From Cryoendolithus antarcticus (Eukaryota > Ascomycota > Dothideomycetes > Cladosporiales > Cladosporiaceae), in contig NAJO01000013.1 of the NCBI GenBank assembly GCA_002077065.1, positions 558,001 through 622,000 on the forward strand: a DNA stretch of 64,000 bases, read 5' to 3'. Shown one piece after another: positions 53,999 through 64,000 of the stretch (positions are counted from its first letter, which is position 1; every line of letters begins with the position of its first letter). The notes beneath the pieces were generated by a model, which was given only the letters and a program-made list of their open reading frames with translations, had not been told where the DNA came from and ran no database searches. A program made the position numbers and the translations under genes.

Positions 53999-55349
53999 TG
54001 CCGGTAGGTCGTCTACGAGGATGGCTGGTCGGCGAACGGCGGGTTTGGCGGCGGTCGTCTGGGAAGCGTTGTCGTCCACGCAGTCAATGCCTAATGAGAC
54101 TGCAAACATACACTCCGCGCTTCAACTTCCCATCTGTATCGTAGCTTTGGCAGGATCGAACGGCGCACAGCCCCAAGGTAGAACGATCAATCGGCGGTGG
54201 GATGTCTCACTGTCGCGGTCTTGGTAACACCAGCGAGCTGCACACTGTAACAGAGCAGACACTGGCACCACAACGCCAGTCAATGATCAAAGTTGTGCAG
54301 AACAGCAATAAACCCACGATGGTTTCGCGGCACTGCCGTCGCAACTACTTTGAAATATCGCCGCAAGGTTTGACAGAAGCAGGGCAGTTGTTGAGAGCTT
54401 GCATGACCCGACTCTGCATCCCACATGCGCCCTGAGCCGCTATCAACGATACCCCGATCAACTAGGAATAGATCCGGCGGTGGGTGCCCGTACTTGCAGG
54501 ATACATGTAAGTTACTTCGCTCGCACAACATCGAATGACTTGCATACACTTGTCGTCAGACTTGGAGATCTGCTGATCATGCGACTGCGCGACCGAACAT
54601 CTCCTGTGGCAATTTGCTCGTATATTGTACATTGCTACATACGAATCAGGATAACCGGTACTGGAGTTTTAGCGCCATGCCAGAAGGCTGGGTAGTGATC
54701 TACCTCGCATGGACTGGCCTCCGCGGCTTGGGTGACGAGAATGCGCCAAGAGCGGAAGTTTGAGATGGACTTTCAATGATGGGAAAGGTGCTTGAAGTGC
54801 TTCAAATCCGACGTGCGAGGCATCTCATAGGTGTTGAACTCGTTTACAGCGCTCAAAGCGAAAGTGATCTGTCCATCGTCGGGCCTGGTCGGTATTCGGA
54901 GCCAGACCCATGCAGATCTTCTCGCGTTCGTTCGCGAATCAGGACATGGAATATATCTGCCCCAGCTATGGGTGAACATGCAGGGCTGTGGAATAATCAT
55001 ATGTTGACATCTACTTTGCCATAGTCCCGCGAGGTCACGTTAAGCGTACGTTGACTAGAATGGAAGGGAAGGACGCACACAACCTTTCACATATCGGATC
55101 GCTCTTGCGCTTGCCGAGATACCAATGCGCCACACGTGCTGCTAGCTGTGGCGGGCCGTTATGCTCTACCAAGTTCAGCTCCTCCCTCCTCCACTTCTGC
55201 CCTACCAATGCCAGATCTGACTGGTCCATTCGAGATGAACCACCTTCTTCTCTCGTGAATGACAGTCGAAGAAGAATCACTCGCACTCATTGCAACACCC
55301 ACACTTGTTCATACACACTCTTTTGCCTCCCCGACACCCTATCTCGACC
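53999..55349. other. 1.35 kb divergent intergenic region
   Basis: Between the start of the metalloprotease gene and the start of the Whi5-like gene. No gene seen. The final 200 bases are CA/CT-rich leader. Confidence 0.5.
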
Positions 55350-56550
55350 ATGGCGGCTACATTCCAGCCCGAGCGACCCGAGGAGGTTGCGAACAAAGTA
55401 CTCAGAAGAGCTCAGGTGTCAAAGGTATGGTCCCACTGGTTGCGGACGTAATTTATAAAGCGACTGTGTACTAACGACTCCCTTTCAGATGACCAGGGCA
55501 TTGCAAGATCGTCTTGCCCTAGCCAATGTCAAGATCCAGAATGGCTGGGAGAACATGAGCTTGGACGCCATTGAGCCACAAGTCGACAGCAAGATGAGGA
55601 AGAAAAGACCAGCTAGCAGCATAGACACTACTTCGGACACTGCCTCGACTACTTCAAGCCGGATGCACTCTAGTAGTGGCATGGACTCGTCTCCCTTCAC
55701 AGCACCCATGTTCTCCGATGAGCTGCCCAATGGCTACTCAAGCGTAAAGCGAGTGCGGCCTGCCGATCTCGTCAAATACGACTCTTCTGGGAGTGTCACA
55801 GGGCGCCGCACCAGGATCGCTTCACGAAGCCAAGACTGGAAGAAATTGCACTCCCTTCCTGAATCATCCCCCATAAATCACGCCAAGCACGCCCGCTTTC
55901 CCTCTAACAATGTCTCGGCCATCTCCTTCGTCTCCGAAGCCTCGACTGTGGGCGACAACTCCCCACCCTCTCCAGACTTCAGCGAAGAGGACGATGCCGA
56001 TCTCCCCGTGCATAGCTTCGGCGTCAGCACCGGTACCCGCATAACGTCCTCCCCACCCCGCACACCACCGCCACAAGATCGCCGCATACGGCGCAACAAA
56101 GGCCACAATGTCTCCTGGTCACGCACGCCCAAGACTGGCGAGGAAGGCGCAGACTTGCTAATCTACCTTGCAACCTCGCCCTCAGGGGCCAACAGCAAAA
56201 CAGTCAAAGCGATCCAAACTCAGCCACCGTCGACTCCTCCGCATAAGTCCACGCCACTACCATCATCTCACATGACGCCGGGCATGACAGGCAACGGCTT
56301 CCTTGGTTTCGGCCCGAACACCCCAGGGACGAACTTCAATTTCGCGGACTTCGTAAACGTCACACCCAGTCCTGCGCAAGGCGCCTGGCAAAGGACACCC
56401 CTAGCTGGAGGTAGAACTCCGAGCGCTGCGAAAGAGGCGAGGAGGCGGCTGAATTTCGAGAACCTGATGCCGCCCACTAGTAGTCCGAACTTGACTCGAA
56501 AGGGGCAGACTGACGGACTTGGGATGGAGCTTGGCGGATCACTGCGGTGA
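55350..56550 (+). CDS. Whi5/Nrm1-like G1/S transcription repressor
   Basis: Two exons, 55350-55424 and 55489-56550, giving 378 residues. Exon 1 encodes MAATFQPERPEEVANKVLRR and ends AQVSK; exon 2 continues MTRALQDRLALANVKIQNGW with ENMSLDAIEP. Together these form the GTB motif (RAQ-x-TR-LQ-RL-LA--K-Q-GW) by which Whi5 and Nrm1 proteins bind SBF/MBF transcription factors. The rest is disordered and Ser/Pro-rich with many SP and TP sites, fitting multisite CDK phosphorylation. A second conserved-looking block is PGTNFNFADFVNVTPSPAQG near the C terminus. Basic patches (KMRKKRP, RRIRRNK) may serve in nuclear import. In yeast, Whi5 holds back G1/S genes until Cln3-CDK acts; Nrm1 does so on exit from G1. 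Which of the two this matches cannot be decided. Confidence 0.88.
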
Positions 56551-57150
56551 GTGCAGTTCCGTGAAAGGGATGAGTATGAGAGGGAAATGGGTTTACGACA
56601 TTATGACACTGCTACGTCGCGCGAGGCGCGAGGGGCACAAGACTGCCAAGCAAGGACGGGGCATTGAAAATGGGAGGACACAAACGTAGGACGCATGGGA
56701 ATGGCATAGCATGGCTAATGGATGGAGGCACAACTTTTACTTGAATGCAGCAATGCAGTGGAAATCCGCCTGTTGCTTTTACTGGCTTTTGCTTCTTGGT
56801 ATGGGAGATTTTATGGCTTGACGCGTCATGCGTTCGATATGCGAAGCAGGAGCATGGGGACTGTCACTGTGCAAGCGATGCGACACGGGTGTTATGGGAG
56901 GACTCAGCGTGGATATCTGTAGCTGTAGTATGGTACTGATGCCTTCAAATCTTCTCATGCAGCGACAATGTACAACGGAAGCTGCAGGAGGAGCTGCGGG
57001 AGGACGCGCTGAGGCGCGAAATCAGCGCGTCTTTGTCTGGCCAATGGGCGATGCGAGCGGAGGCTTGGCAGAACGCTGCCGTTCACCAACATCGCTGATA
57101 AAGTAGCATCTAGATTTGTGCAGGCTTCGTCAGAGCTACGTACCGCTTCC
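56551..57150. other. Intergenic region, convergent tails
   Basis: Between the Whi5-like stop and the RecQ stop. Nothing recognised. Confidence 0.55.
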
Positions 57151-60100
57151 TCATGTCGGCATCATACTGAAACCGCCTCCACCTCCGCCCCCTGATCTTG
57201 CCTGGCCAGCGCGTCCTCCCGACGTCTTCCTAGCGACGCCCCTTTTCGCGCCCCCAAACCCATCTCCCCTGCCACCACCAGAGTACCTTCCTCCACCGCT
57301 AGAAGCCTTGCGAACGCCGCCGTAGCCGGTACTATCCTTGGCTCGGTAGGTCCGCTTCTTTGCCTTTCCAGCAGCGGCTCTCTTGCCACCTCTTGCGCTC
57401 TCGCCTCCACCATACGCGAAACGCGTGCCGAGACTACCAGCACCTTGGGTTTGCGTCCTCTGGGAAGGCTGGAAGAACTTGCTTGGCTCGCCTTCGCCGT
57501 CATCGTCAAGATCTGAGCCATTGAAGCTGCCGTAGTCGTCTTCCTCGTCTTCATCATTGTCGCTGACAAGGTCAATAACGTTCTGCGTGTTCGGGTCAAC
57601 GACTCGGGCTTCTTCGACGTCGGCTGTCATTTCGTTGTAGCGGCTGCGAGAGTCTTTGATCATCTTGACGAATTGCTTGCCATACAGCTGCACCATCTCG
57701 GGCTTGATGCATTTTATTCTCAGCATCTGAGCTTCGGTCTCGGTGAAGTTGATGGCCATCTCGCGCAAGATAGTGTCGGTGAAAGGCACGGCGTGTAAGC
57801 CTTTGTTGGACATGATTCTCTCACACAAGGGCTTCGCATTGCGAACGAATTCGTCTACTATGAAGCGGTGCAGGTCCGGAAGGCTGTCCATAGTGGCGTC
57901 GGAGGTGATGCGGCCGCCGAGACTTCTGCGAGAGCCATCTCGGTTACGACCTGCAGCATTTGGAAGAGGCTCAAAGCCATCGTCGCTCTCCTGCTCGTAG
58001 TCTTCATCGTCGCGTTCATCTGGGACGACCAAGTCAAGGTACTGCTGATCACGGGCCACAGATCGGCGTGAGGACCTGCTTGGTTTACGTGATGACACAT
58101 CTTGCACAGGAGACGACACGAACGTCGAAAGAGGCTGTGGAGTCTTCCTTGAAGTCTTCGAAGGACCAGTTTCCGCATCTGTACTCTTCTTTGACTTCTT
58201 CGGAGCTTTGGTCGATGGCTTCGTTGGCGTAGAGCGGATCTGCATACTAAGCTTTTGCCGTCCAGCAATGAAGTCCCGACTATTTGGCCCAAGGCCAATA
58301 TAGGTATGAGGAAACGGCTGACCACGCGTCTTCACTTGGTACTCTCGCAGCGCATTCTTGCCTAGCAAGAGCGCGAACAGGCGATCGACATCAGTCTTAC
58401 TCAAACCCTTGCCTTGGCCGAATCCATTGACCTTGTCATGATCATGTTCCTTGGCCTTCTTGTTCGCATTCCCACGCAGAAGCTCCGCGCAGTTCAGTAA
58501 GGTGACGTTCTCCTTGAGCTCTGCCACAATATTGACAGCGGCCTGCGCCTGCATAGACAAGTCGAGATCCTCATACGTGGCTTCGGAGTTGCAATTGTCG
58601 CACTGACCTGCGCAGTCCGCTTTCTGGAATGGCTCGTTGAAGTAGCTAAGCACCTGCACTCGCCGACAATCGCTTTTGTTATCGCAGTAGGACATCATCC
58701 TCTGCAGCATCTGGACTTGGCGCTGCTTTTGCTCATAACTGCCTTCACCCTCATCGATCATGCGCTTACACTTGGTGAAGTCCTGATATCCGAAGAAGAG
58801 GTAGCATTTTGACTTCTTACCATCACGGCCAGCGCGACCAGTCTCTTGATAGTAGCCCTCCAGACTCTTTGGCATGCTGTGGTGCATCACATAGCGGACC
58901 TCGGCTTTATCGATCCCCATCCCGAACGCGATCGTGGCAACGATGACATGATACTGCCCCTTTTGCCACTTACGCTGCACATCAGCCTTTTCCTCGGGTG
59001 TCAGGTGGGCATGGTAATGATGGGCGCGGATCCCAGTCTGCCGCAATGCTGCCGCCATGTCTTCGCAATTCTTGCGGGAAAAGCAGTAGATGATGCCAGT
59101 CTGGTTCTTGTGAGTGTCCTTGATGAGACTAGCAATGGTTTCGACATCCTCCTTGCCTTTGCCTTTCGGGCGCACCTCGTAGTATAGGTTCGGCCGGTTG
59201 AAGCTTCTTGTGTAAATCTCGCACCCATCTATTCCGAGATTATGGATCGTGTCAAATTTCACGTTCTCGGTCGCGGTCGCAGTCAGTGCCATCACCGGCA
59301 CTTCGGGAAACTGCCGGCGTACATCACCGAGAGCCTTGTAGTCCGGGCGGAAGTCGTGTCCCCATTGGCTCACACAATGGGCTTCGTCCACCACCAGACG
59401 AGCGAACATCCCCCGAGCGTACAGTCTGCCGAAGACGTCGATCATCTTCTGACTTTTGCTGAGCATTTCTGGCGTCACATAGAGAAGCTGCAACTGTTCT
59501 TGCGGATCTCTCGAATTCATGATGTCGTAGATCTCCCTCTTCTGCTCTGGGGTCGTCTCACTGTTTATCACAGCAGCCTGTATGTTGAGGTCCAGCATAT
59601 GCTGCACCTGATCCTGCATCAAGCTGAGCAATGGCGAGACAACGACCGTGAGACCTCTGGTCTGCCCACTTCGCAGCTGCGCAGGTAGTTGATAGCACAG
59701 AGACTTGCCACCTCCTGTTGGCATTAGCACGAAAACGTCCTTGCCACCGAGAGTGGCATTGATGGCCTCCAGCTGTCCTTGACGAAAGCCACGATGCTTG
59801 AAAATTTCCTTTTGGGTGCGCTTGACATCATCGGACCATGGGAATCCGAATAACTTTTCCTCAAGGTGCTGATCCTGCTCGTCATCAAATCGAGGAATCT
59901 TGTTCTTGCGCGCATGGTCGCGCACCGGGGGTGGCATCGAGTTGCCTGAAGTCTCTGCGAGCACTGCACGGGCTGGTCCAGCAGGAACATGCTTGCTCGA
60001 GGATTCCCTGAATTCTACATCGCGAGCCAGTTCGAGCATCTCATCGTCATCGTCAAGTCCGAATTCTGCCTCTTCGTCGTCGGCGAATGGCGTCGGTGGA

Positions 60101-61980
60101 GTACCCATGCGATAGCTGAACAGTTCCTTAGGCTGTGCCACGTCTGAGGACTGGTCAACCTTGGAGGCCGTTGTAGAAGTATTTCTCATTATGTGTGCAG
60201 CTTTCCTGGGCGTTAAAAAGGAGTGGTCAACAGGTGGTGCAGCCGCGGCTGCATCCATGAACGCTGAGGCCTGGCGAGCGACTTGTGGCTTGGCTGCGAA
60301 GGTTGGCTGTGTCTGAGCGATGAATCCAGAGCTCGGCAGATGACTTGCAAGTCTTGGGGCGGCTTGCGTCGTCGGCACCGCGGCATGTCGAGACTGTGCA
60401 CCCTTGCGCAAATCGACAGGTCGCCGTAAGCTGCGATCGATGTCCTTTTGGCAGATCGTGAGCAGGCCAAGGCAATCCACTTCGAAGCTCGCAAGCTTCG
60501 ATCTGCATTCATTGTTCACTGCCCTGGCTGCCTCTGTACCTTGTCGACTCCTGATAGCCGCCTTCATCCCGGCAAAGGCGTCATCCTTGGCCGCGAGAAG
60601 CTGATCTCGCTCATTGCGCTTCTCCTGCAGAGCTTTGACAGCCTGCTGGCGCTTTTCGAGCTCGTCGAGGTCTTCAGATTTGAGATCTGCGCCTGCATCG
60701 TCCTCTTCATCCATAAGCGTTGCGATCTGATCCGAAAGCTCATCTGCAATCGAGTCTAGCTCTTGTAGTACACGTCGTATAGCCTCTTCCGAGAGATTGA
60801 AGAAGCTGTCCAGTTTTTGGCGGTCTGCATTGTCGAGTGCCAATTTTGCTTCACTTTGCGTGCCAGGGGTGGTGGATGACTTCTCGGCCATCATCGGTGG
60901 GCCAGATTGCAGTGTGCCACCGTCTCGTCCGCCCGTTACTGCAGGTGCTCTGTGAGGCGACTCGCGCACTTGATCTACAGCGACATTCCTATTCCTAGCT
61001 AAAGGTGATCTCGCCACAGCCGGTGTGATTGGCCTGTCCCTGGTGAAATCGATCGGGTCGTCATCGTCATGAGAGTCTGCTAGGACCATTGGTGAAGCTT
61101 GATGTCGCCTCGGGGACGCTCGACAGCTATTGCCTCGCGGGGCAGCAGTTGCTCTTGGAGGAGGAGCATAGGTCGAATAAGGAGGTGGCGCCTCAGAGGG
61201 TGGATCGTCCATAATCTCATCGATGGGAGTATAATGCTCTTCGGAGACCACGGGAGCATGCGTCTGCACTACTGGGCGACTAGGTGCATGCACGGGAGAT
61301 TGTGCCTGTATCGATGCGCCGCGCGTAGAGTAAGCTCGAGGGTACGAAGTCTGCCGAGAGTAAGCTCGAGGGTACGAAGTCTGCCGAGAGTAAGCTCGAG
61401 GGTACGAAGTCTGCCGAGAGTCCTCCTCGAATTCTGTGCTCTTGCGCTTCCTCCCCGCATATGTCCCACCGCTACGCCCTGCGCTTGGACTCCGCAGTGC
61501 ACTCATTCCCTCGGTCAAGTCCATGATCTCGACGTCCATAGACGGTCTCAGCTGTGTCAGTCGATCCTTCGTCGGCGTTCGCAGCACCGACCTCTCTCGC
61601 TCCGTGACTTGATCAAGCTGCCGCTGCGAAATCCGAAGTGGCGGATCGAAAGTTTCGGTAGACTTGACCGCAGTGCTTTGAACGAGAGAAAGAAGCGCAG
61701 GGCGGTGAGCCGAGCCTGGCGTGGTTCGCAATCTCGCCATGGTTCCTGCTCTTGCCGGCGGAGCTGTCGCTGCTGCCGCGGGTGTAAGCTGCGAGGCCAG
61801 TGTCTCATCACTCAGGATATCATCAAAAGTCCCGTCAGGTATGTCGTCCAATTCGGCCAATTGCGACTGTCCCAACGATCCGAATGATGTCGTGACTGGT
61901 GGTAGAGCGACATCAGGCGGACAGGCAGCCTTGCTTTGAATCAACCAGCGCAGATGACTGTCAAGATTGTTTAGCGTCAT
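57151..61980 (-). CDS. SGS1: RecQ DNA helicase, Sgs1/BLM type
   Basis: One frame of 1609 residues. Residues 1-690 are disordered with acidic patches, as in Sgs1 and Rqh1, and contain a three-fold repeat. The helicase core starts near 720 ([20 protein letters not shown], then [20 protein letters not shown]). Walker A is [15 protein letters not shown] (K759). The DEAH box is [20 protein letters not shown] (D865-H868). The [16 protein letters not shown] block is here [11 protein letters not shown]. Motif VI is [20 protein letters not shown]. The RecQ C-terminal zinc site is [20 protein letters not shown] followed by [11 protein letters not shown], then a winged helix. An HRDC domain lies at about 1365-1445 ([20 protein letters not shown]). 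The tail is Gly/Arg/Lys-rich. It unwinds recombination and replication intermediates, and in yeast acts with Top3-Rmi1 and Dna2. Confidence 0.96.
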   Translation of the reverse strand: MTLNNLDSHLRWLIQSKAACPPDVALPPVTTSFGSLGQSQLAELDDIPDGTFDDILSDETLASQLTPAAAATAPPARAGTMARLRTTPGSAHRPALLSLVQSTAVKSTETFDPPLRISQRQLDQVTERERSVLRTPTKDRLTQLRPSMDVEIMDLTEGMSALRSPSAGRSGGTYAGRKRKSTEFEEDSRQTSYPRAYSRQTSYPRAYSRQTSYPRAYSTRGASIQAQSPVHAPSRPVVQTHAPVVSEEHYTPIDEIMDDPPSEAPPPYSTYAPPPRATAAPRGNSCRASPRRHQASPMVLADSHDDDDPIDFTRDRPITPAVARSPLARNRNVAVDQVRESPHRAPAVTGGRDGGTLQSGPPMMAEKSSTTPGTQSEAKLALDNADRQKLDSFFNLSEEAIRRVLQELDSIADELSDQIATLMDEEDDAGADLKSEDLDELEKRQQAVKALQEKRNERDQLLAAKDDAFAGMKAAIRSRQGTEAARAVNNECRSKLASFEVDCLGLLTICQKDIDRSLRRPVDLRKGAQSRHAAVPTTQAAPRLASHLPSSGFIAQTQPTFAAKPQVARQASAFMDAAAAAPPVDHSFLTPRKAAHIMRNTSTTASKVDQSSDVAQPKELFSYRMGTPPTPFADDEEAEFGLDDDDEMLELARDVEFRESSSKHVPAGPARAVLAETSGNSMPPPVRDHARKNKIPRFDDEQDQHLEEKLFGFPWSDDVKRTQKEIFKHRGFRQGQLEAINATLGGKDVFVLMPTGGGKSLCYQLPAQLRSGQTRGLTVVVSPLLSLMQDQVQHMLDLNIQAAVINSETTPEQKREIYDIMNSRDPQEQLQLLYVTPEMLSKSQKMIDVFGRLYARGMFARLVVDEAHCVSQWGHDFRPDYKALGDVRRQFPEVPVMALTATATENVKFDTIHNLGIDGCEIYTRSFNRPNLYYEVRPKGKGKEDVETIASLIKDTHKNQTGIIYCFSRKNCEDMAAALRQTGIRAHHYHAHLTPEEKADVQRKWQKGQYHVIVATIAFGMGIDKAEVRYVMHHSMPKSLEGYYQETGRAGRDGKKSKCYLFFGYQDFTKCKRMIDEGEGSYEQKQRQVQMLQRMMSYCDNKSDCRRVQVLSYFNEPFQKADCAGQCDNCNSEATYEDLDLSMQAQAAVNIVAELKENVTLLNCAELLRGNANKKAKEHDHDKVNGFGQGKGLSKTDVDRLFALLLGKNALREYQVKTRGQPFPHTYIGLGPNSRDFIAGRQKLSMQIRSTPTKPSTKAPKKSKKSTDAETGPSKTSRKTPQPLSTFVSSPVQDVSSRKPSRSSRRSVARDQQYLDLVVPDERDDEDYEQESDDGFEPLPNAAGRNRDGSRRSLGGRITSDATMDSLPDLHRFIVDEFVRNAKPLCERIMSNKGLHAVPFTDTILREMAINFTETEAQMLRIKCIKPEMVQLYGKQFVKMIKDSRSRYNEMTADVEEARVVDPNTQNVIDLVSDNDEDEEDDYGSFNGSDLDDDGEGEPSKFFQPSQRTQTQGAGSLGTRFAYGGGESARGGKRAAAGKAKKRTYRAKDSTGYGGVRKASSGGGRYSGGGRGDGFGGAKRGVARKTSGGRAGQARSGGGGGGGFSMMPT
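61328..61417 (-). repeat. In-frame 30-bp minisatellite in RecQ gene (three exact copies)
   Basis: Three identical, head-to-tail 30-base units at 61328-61357, 61358-61387 and 61388-61417, each encoding a 10-residue unit ([10 protein letters not shown] in one register) in the disordered N terminus. A diverged partial unit flanks the array. Confidence 0.9.
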
Positions 61981-62440
61981 CTGAGGCCACCATTGCAGCT
62001 ATGGCAGCGCTGGGAGGCTACAATATGGTGGATTGGAAATGTGGACGCGTGAAGTCGACATGGGAGAGTGGGATAAGCTGTTGTCGATGCCAAGACTCGC
62101 GTTGAAACACGCTAGAGCACCACATCACGTGCTTCGCAGCGTCCAATCTGGTGGGCGCATGTGCCTGCAAGGAAATTCCGTTGACCGCCAAAGTGAGCAC
62201 ATGCATCCAAGCTGCTATACCTAGAGATGCTGTATGACTCCTGTAGCGCGACCAACTATACATCGCAATGCAGCCGAGTGTGTAGTATAGCCGACAGTCT
62301 CGAGTAAGTATTCGATCGCTGCTGACATTCCTTGCAACATCTCCTACCTTCAGCTCTCTCTCTGTCAAGACAACATATCACACTGAAACACTCTCGCTGC
62401 TTCATGGGACCAAAAAAGTCTGCTCAATCACAAGAGGGTC
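61981..62440. other. Divergent promoter region, RecQ / PLP decarboxylase
   Basis: 460 bases shared by two divergent genes. No gene or clear element recognised. Confidence 0.55.
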
Positions 62441-63898
62441 ATGGCCGCGGGTGTCCTACCATCCGAGTCCGCTCTTCAGCACGCCCGGACAAGCTTGCTT
62501 TCGAAGATACCACCGAACGGCCATGGCGATCAAGCGACTCGACACCATTTACACAACGACCTCGTCCCGGGCCTGAACAAGTCCTCCCAGTCTCCCAACT
62601 ACTACGGTTTTGTTACAGGCGGCTCGACGCCGATCGCGGCATTCGCAGACAACCTTGTCACAGCGCACGACCAGAACGTGCAAGTCCACTTGCCACACGA
62701 GACAGCTGCTACCAACATCGAGGATGCCGCGCTACGAATGCTATGTGATCTGGTCGATCTTATACCAGCCGAGTGGCCGCATAGGACTTTTACGACCGGG
62801 GCCACGGCTAGTAATGTCATTGGCCTAATTTGCGGACGGGAGTACGTCGTGAGAGAAGCAGCGCGGAGGGTTGGTCTCTTCAACTCTGGAAGTGTAGCCG
62901 AACACGGTCTCTTCGAGGCCATGACCGCTGCCGAGATTGATCGCGTACAGATAGTTACGACTGTGCCACATTCGTCTCTACGAAAAGCAGCCGCTCTCGT
63001 TGGTCTCGGTCGCAATTGCTTCATAGACGTTGGCTGTGACACTGCCTCTCGTTCCTTTGACATTACTGAGCTGGCACGGGCTCTCAAGACTCCACGTACA
63101 GCTTCGATCATAGCCGTATCCTGCGCGGAAATCAACACTGGCCTCTTCGCTACGAACGGGCATGACATGCGAATCATCCGCAAGCTTGCAGATGAGTACG
63201 GTGCCTGGATACATGTCGATGCAGCCTTTGGTCTGCCTGCTCGACTTCTTCCGAGAAACGTTGGCTACGATGCCCTGCTCGAGGGTGTCGCAGGCGTGGA
63301 GCTTGCCGACTCTATCACAGGTGATGCCCACAAGCTCCTCAACGTTCCATACGATTGCGGCTTCCTCTTCTCAAAAAGCCTTGCCCTGGCCCAGCACTGT
63401 TTCCAGAACCCGAACGCTGCTTACCTTGCGACTGCAGCCTCGCAACCAACAAACGCATCTGAACCCAGCATTCCCTCACCCCTGAACATCGGAATCGAGA
63501 ACTCACGCCGCTTCCGCGCATTGCCTGTGTATGCCTCGCTCATGGCATATGGCAAGATTGGCTACACCGAGATGCTCGTGCGCCAAATCAGCCTTGCCCG
63601 AGCAATCGCCACTTACATTGAAGGGCATACTACGTACGAGCTGTTGCCGAGTGATCCCTCGCGGACCTTAGAGCAGAGACTGGAGAGTGTGTATGTCATC
63701 GTTCTGTTCAGAGCGAAGAACCACGCATTGGGTGATGGGTTGGTGCAACGGATCAATGGTAGCAAGCGAATCTATGTCAGCGGGACACAGTGGGATGGCA
63801 AACCAGCGGCGCGCTTTGCGGTGTCCAATTGGCAGGTAGACGTCGAGAGGGACATCGCGCTGATCAAAGAGGTGATGGATGATGTAGCCCGCGATTAG
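62441..63898 (+). CDS. PLP-dependent decarboxylase family protein (group II fold)
   Basis: Single exon, 485 residues from MAAGVLPSESALQHARTSLL. Landmarks of the group II decarboxylase fold: NYYGFVTGGSTPIAAFADNL near the N terminus, FTTGATASNVIGLICGREYV for cofactor phosphate binding, YGAWIHVDAAFGLPARLLP with the Asp that pairs with the pyridine nitrogen, and ADSITGDAHKLLNVPYDCGF, where K298 is the likely Schiff-base Lys. The C-terminal domain contains SRRFRALPVYASLMAYGKIG and a small domain ending DVERDIALIKEVMDDVARD. Close fungal relatives are annotated as tyrosine, glutamate or aspartate decarboxylase-like, and the substrate cannot be told. No signal peptide or TM segment; probably cytosolic. 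An in-frame earlier start is possible but not supported. Confidence 0.92.
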   Translation: MAAGVLPSESALQHARTSLLSKIPPNGHGDQATRHHLHNDLVPGLNKSSQSPNYYGFVTGGSTPIAAFADNLVTAHDQNVQVHLPHETAATNIEDAALRMLCDLVDLIPAEWPHRTFTTGATASNVIGLICGREYVVREAARRVGLFNSGSVAEHGLFEAMTAAEIDRVQIVTTVPHSSLRKAAALVGLGRNCFIDVGCDTASRSFDITELARALKTPRTASIIAVSCAEINTGLFATNGHDMRIIRKLADEYGAWIHVDAAFGLPARLLPRNVGYDALLEGVAGVELADSITGDAHKLLNVPYDCGFLFSKSLALAQHCFQNPNAAYLATAASQPTNASEPSIPSPLNIGIENSRRFRALPVYASLMAYGKIGYTEMLVRQISLARAIATYIEGHTTYELLPSDPSRTLEQRLESVYVIVLFRAKNHALGDGLVQRINGSKRIYVSGTQWDGKPAARFAVSNWQVDVERDIALIKEVMDDVARD

Positions 63899-64000
63899 TG
63901 ACTGGCACGCTCGTAGTAGACCGCTTGATCATACTCGGCATCATATACTAAACTCCAATCGATTACCCGCGAAGTCTCTGCAGAAGAATCTTGTGGGGAA

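Noticed and set aside
61099..61887. 262-codon plus-strand frame opposite the RecQ N terminus
   Set aside because: Arg/Ser/Leu-rich shadow containing the mirrored 30-bp repeat; no start context or domain.
1..64000. tRNA genes, rRNA, CRISPR arrays, intact transposons or a secondary-metabolite cluster
   Set aside because: Reading by eye found no T-arm/acceptor pattern, no spaced repeat array, no transposase or reverse transcriptase motif and no PKS/NRPS/terpene core enzyme. A covariance-model and repeat search would be needed to be certain.

Overview
The window is nuclear DNA of a filamentous ascomycete (Pezizomycotina). Genes are compact, many are split by 50-120 nt GT...AG introns with short exons, and the gene content is fungal: a Whi5/GTB-motif protein, a Nup159-type FG nucleoporin, histone H1, Mss4-type PIP5K, Tma16, Rsa3, Ldb17/SPIN90, a heme-thiolate peroxygenase and a Ser/Thr-rich secreted wall-type protein. 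Dothideomycetes is my best guess from overall character; I could not test it. I see no tRNA, rRNA, CRISPR array or intact transposon. All functions come from reading translated motifs; no search was run.

Layout. 0-6.3 kb: the 5' part of a membrane-anchored alpha/beta hydrolase, a gene-poor 3.6 kb stretch, a conserved acidic fungal protein and the complex I LYR subunit NDUFB9. 6.3-17 kb: housekeeping block with the FG nucleoporin, the 20S proteasome beta-2 subunit, a broken BTB gene, Tma16 and exonuclease 1. 17-20 kb: a tandem pair of four-exon, four-TM membrane protein genes, then Rsa3. 20-31.7 kb: a DUF2828/vWA-like protein, PIP4P 5-kinase, histone H1, cap hypermethylase Tgs1 and the Golgi GRASP protein. 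32-42 kb: a secreted heme-thiolate peroxygenase, a ubiquitin-like/AN1 zinc-finger fusion, a broken gene with two nonsense codons and a frameshift, and an MFS monocarboxylate-type transporter. 42-54 kb: Ldb17/SPIN90, a mucin-like repeat protein, a protein tyrosine phosphatase, an Mrx7-like mitochondrial protein and a zinc metalloprotease with a jacalin-like tail. 55-64 kb: a Whi5/Nrm1-like G1/S repressor, a Sgs1/BLM-type RecQ helicase and a PLP-dependent decarboxylase.

The genes do not form one pathway or biosynthetic cluster. Loose functional links are Exo1 and RecQ/Sgs1 (parallel long-range DNA end resection), Tma16 and Rsa3 (60S ribosome assembly), and PIP5K with Ldb17 (actin and endocytosis). 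I found no convincing new multi-gene system. The items most worth a second look are the ubiquitin-like-AN1 fusion with a ubiquitin-like start and a terminal RGG, the tandem tetraspan pair, the two broken genes whose stop codons fit C-to-T transitions, the vWA/DUF2828 protein, the in-frame minisatellite in RecQ, the six-copy GSP motif in the mucin-like protein, and an interstitial telomere-like repeat.
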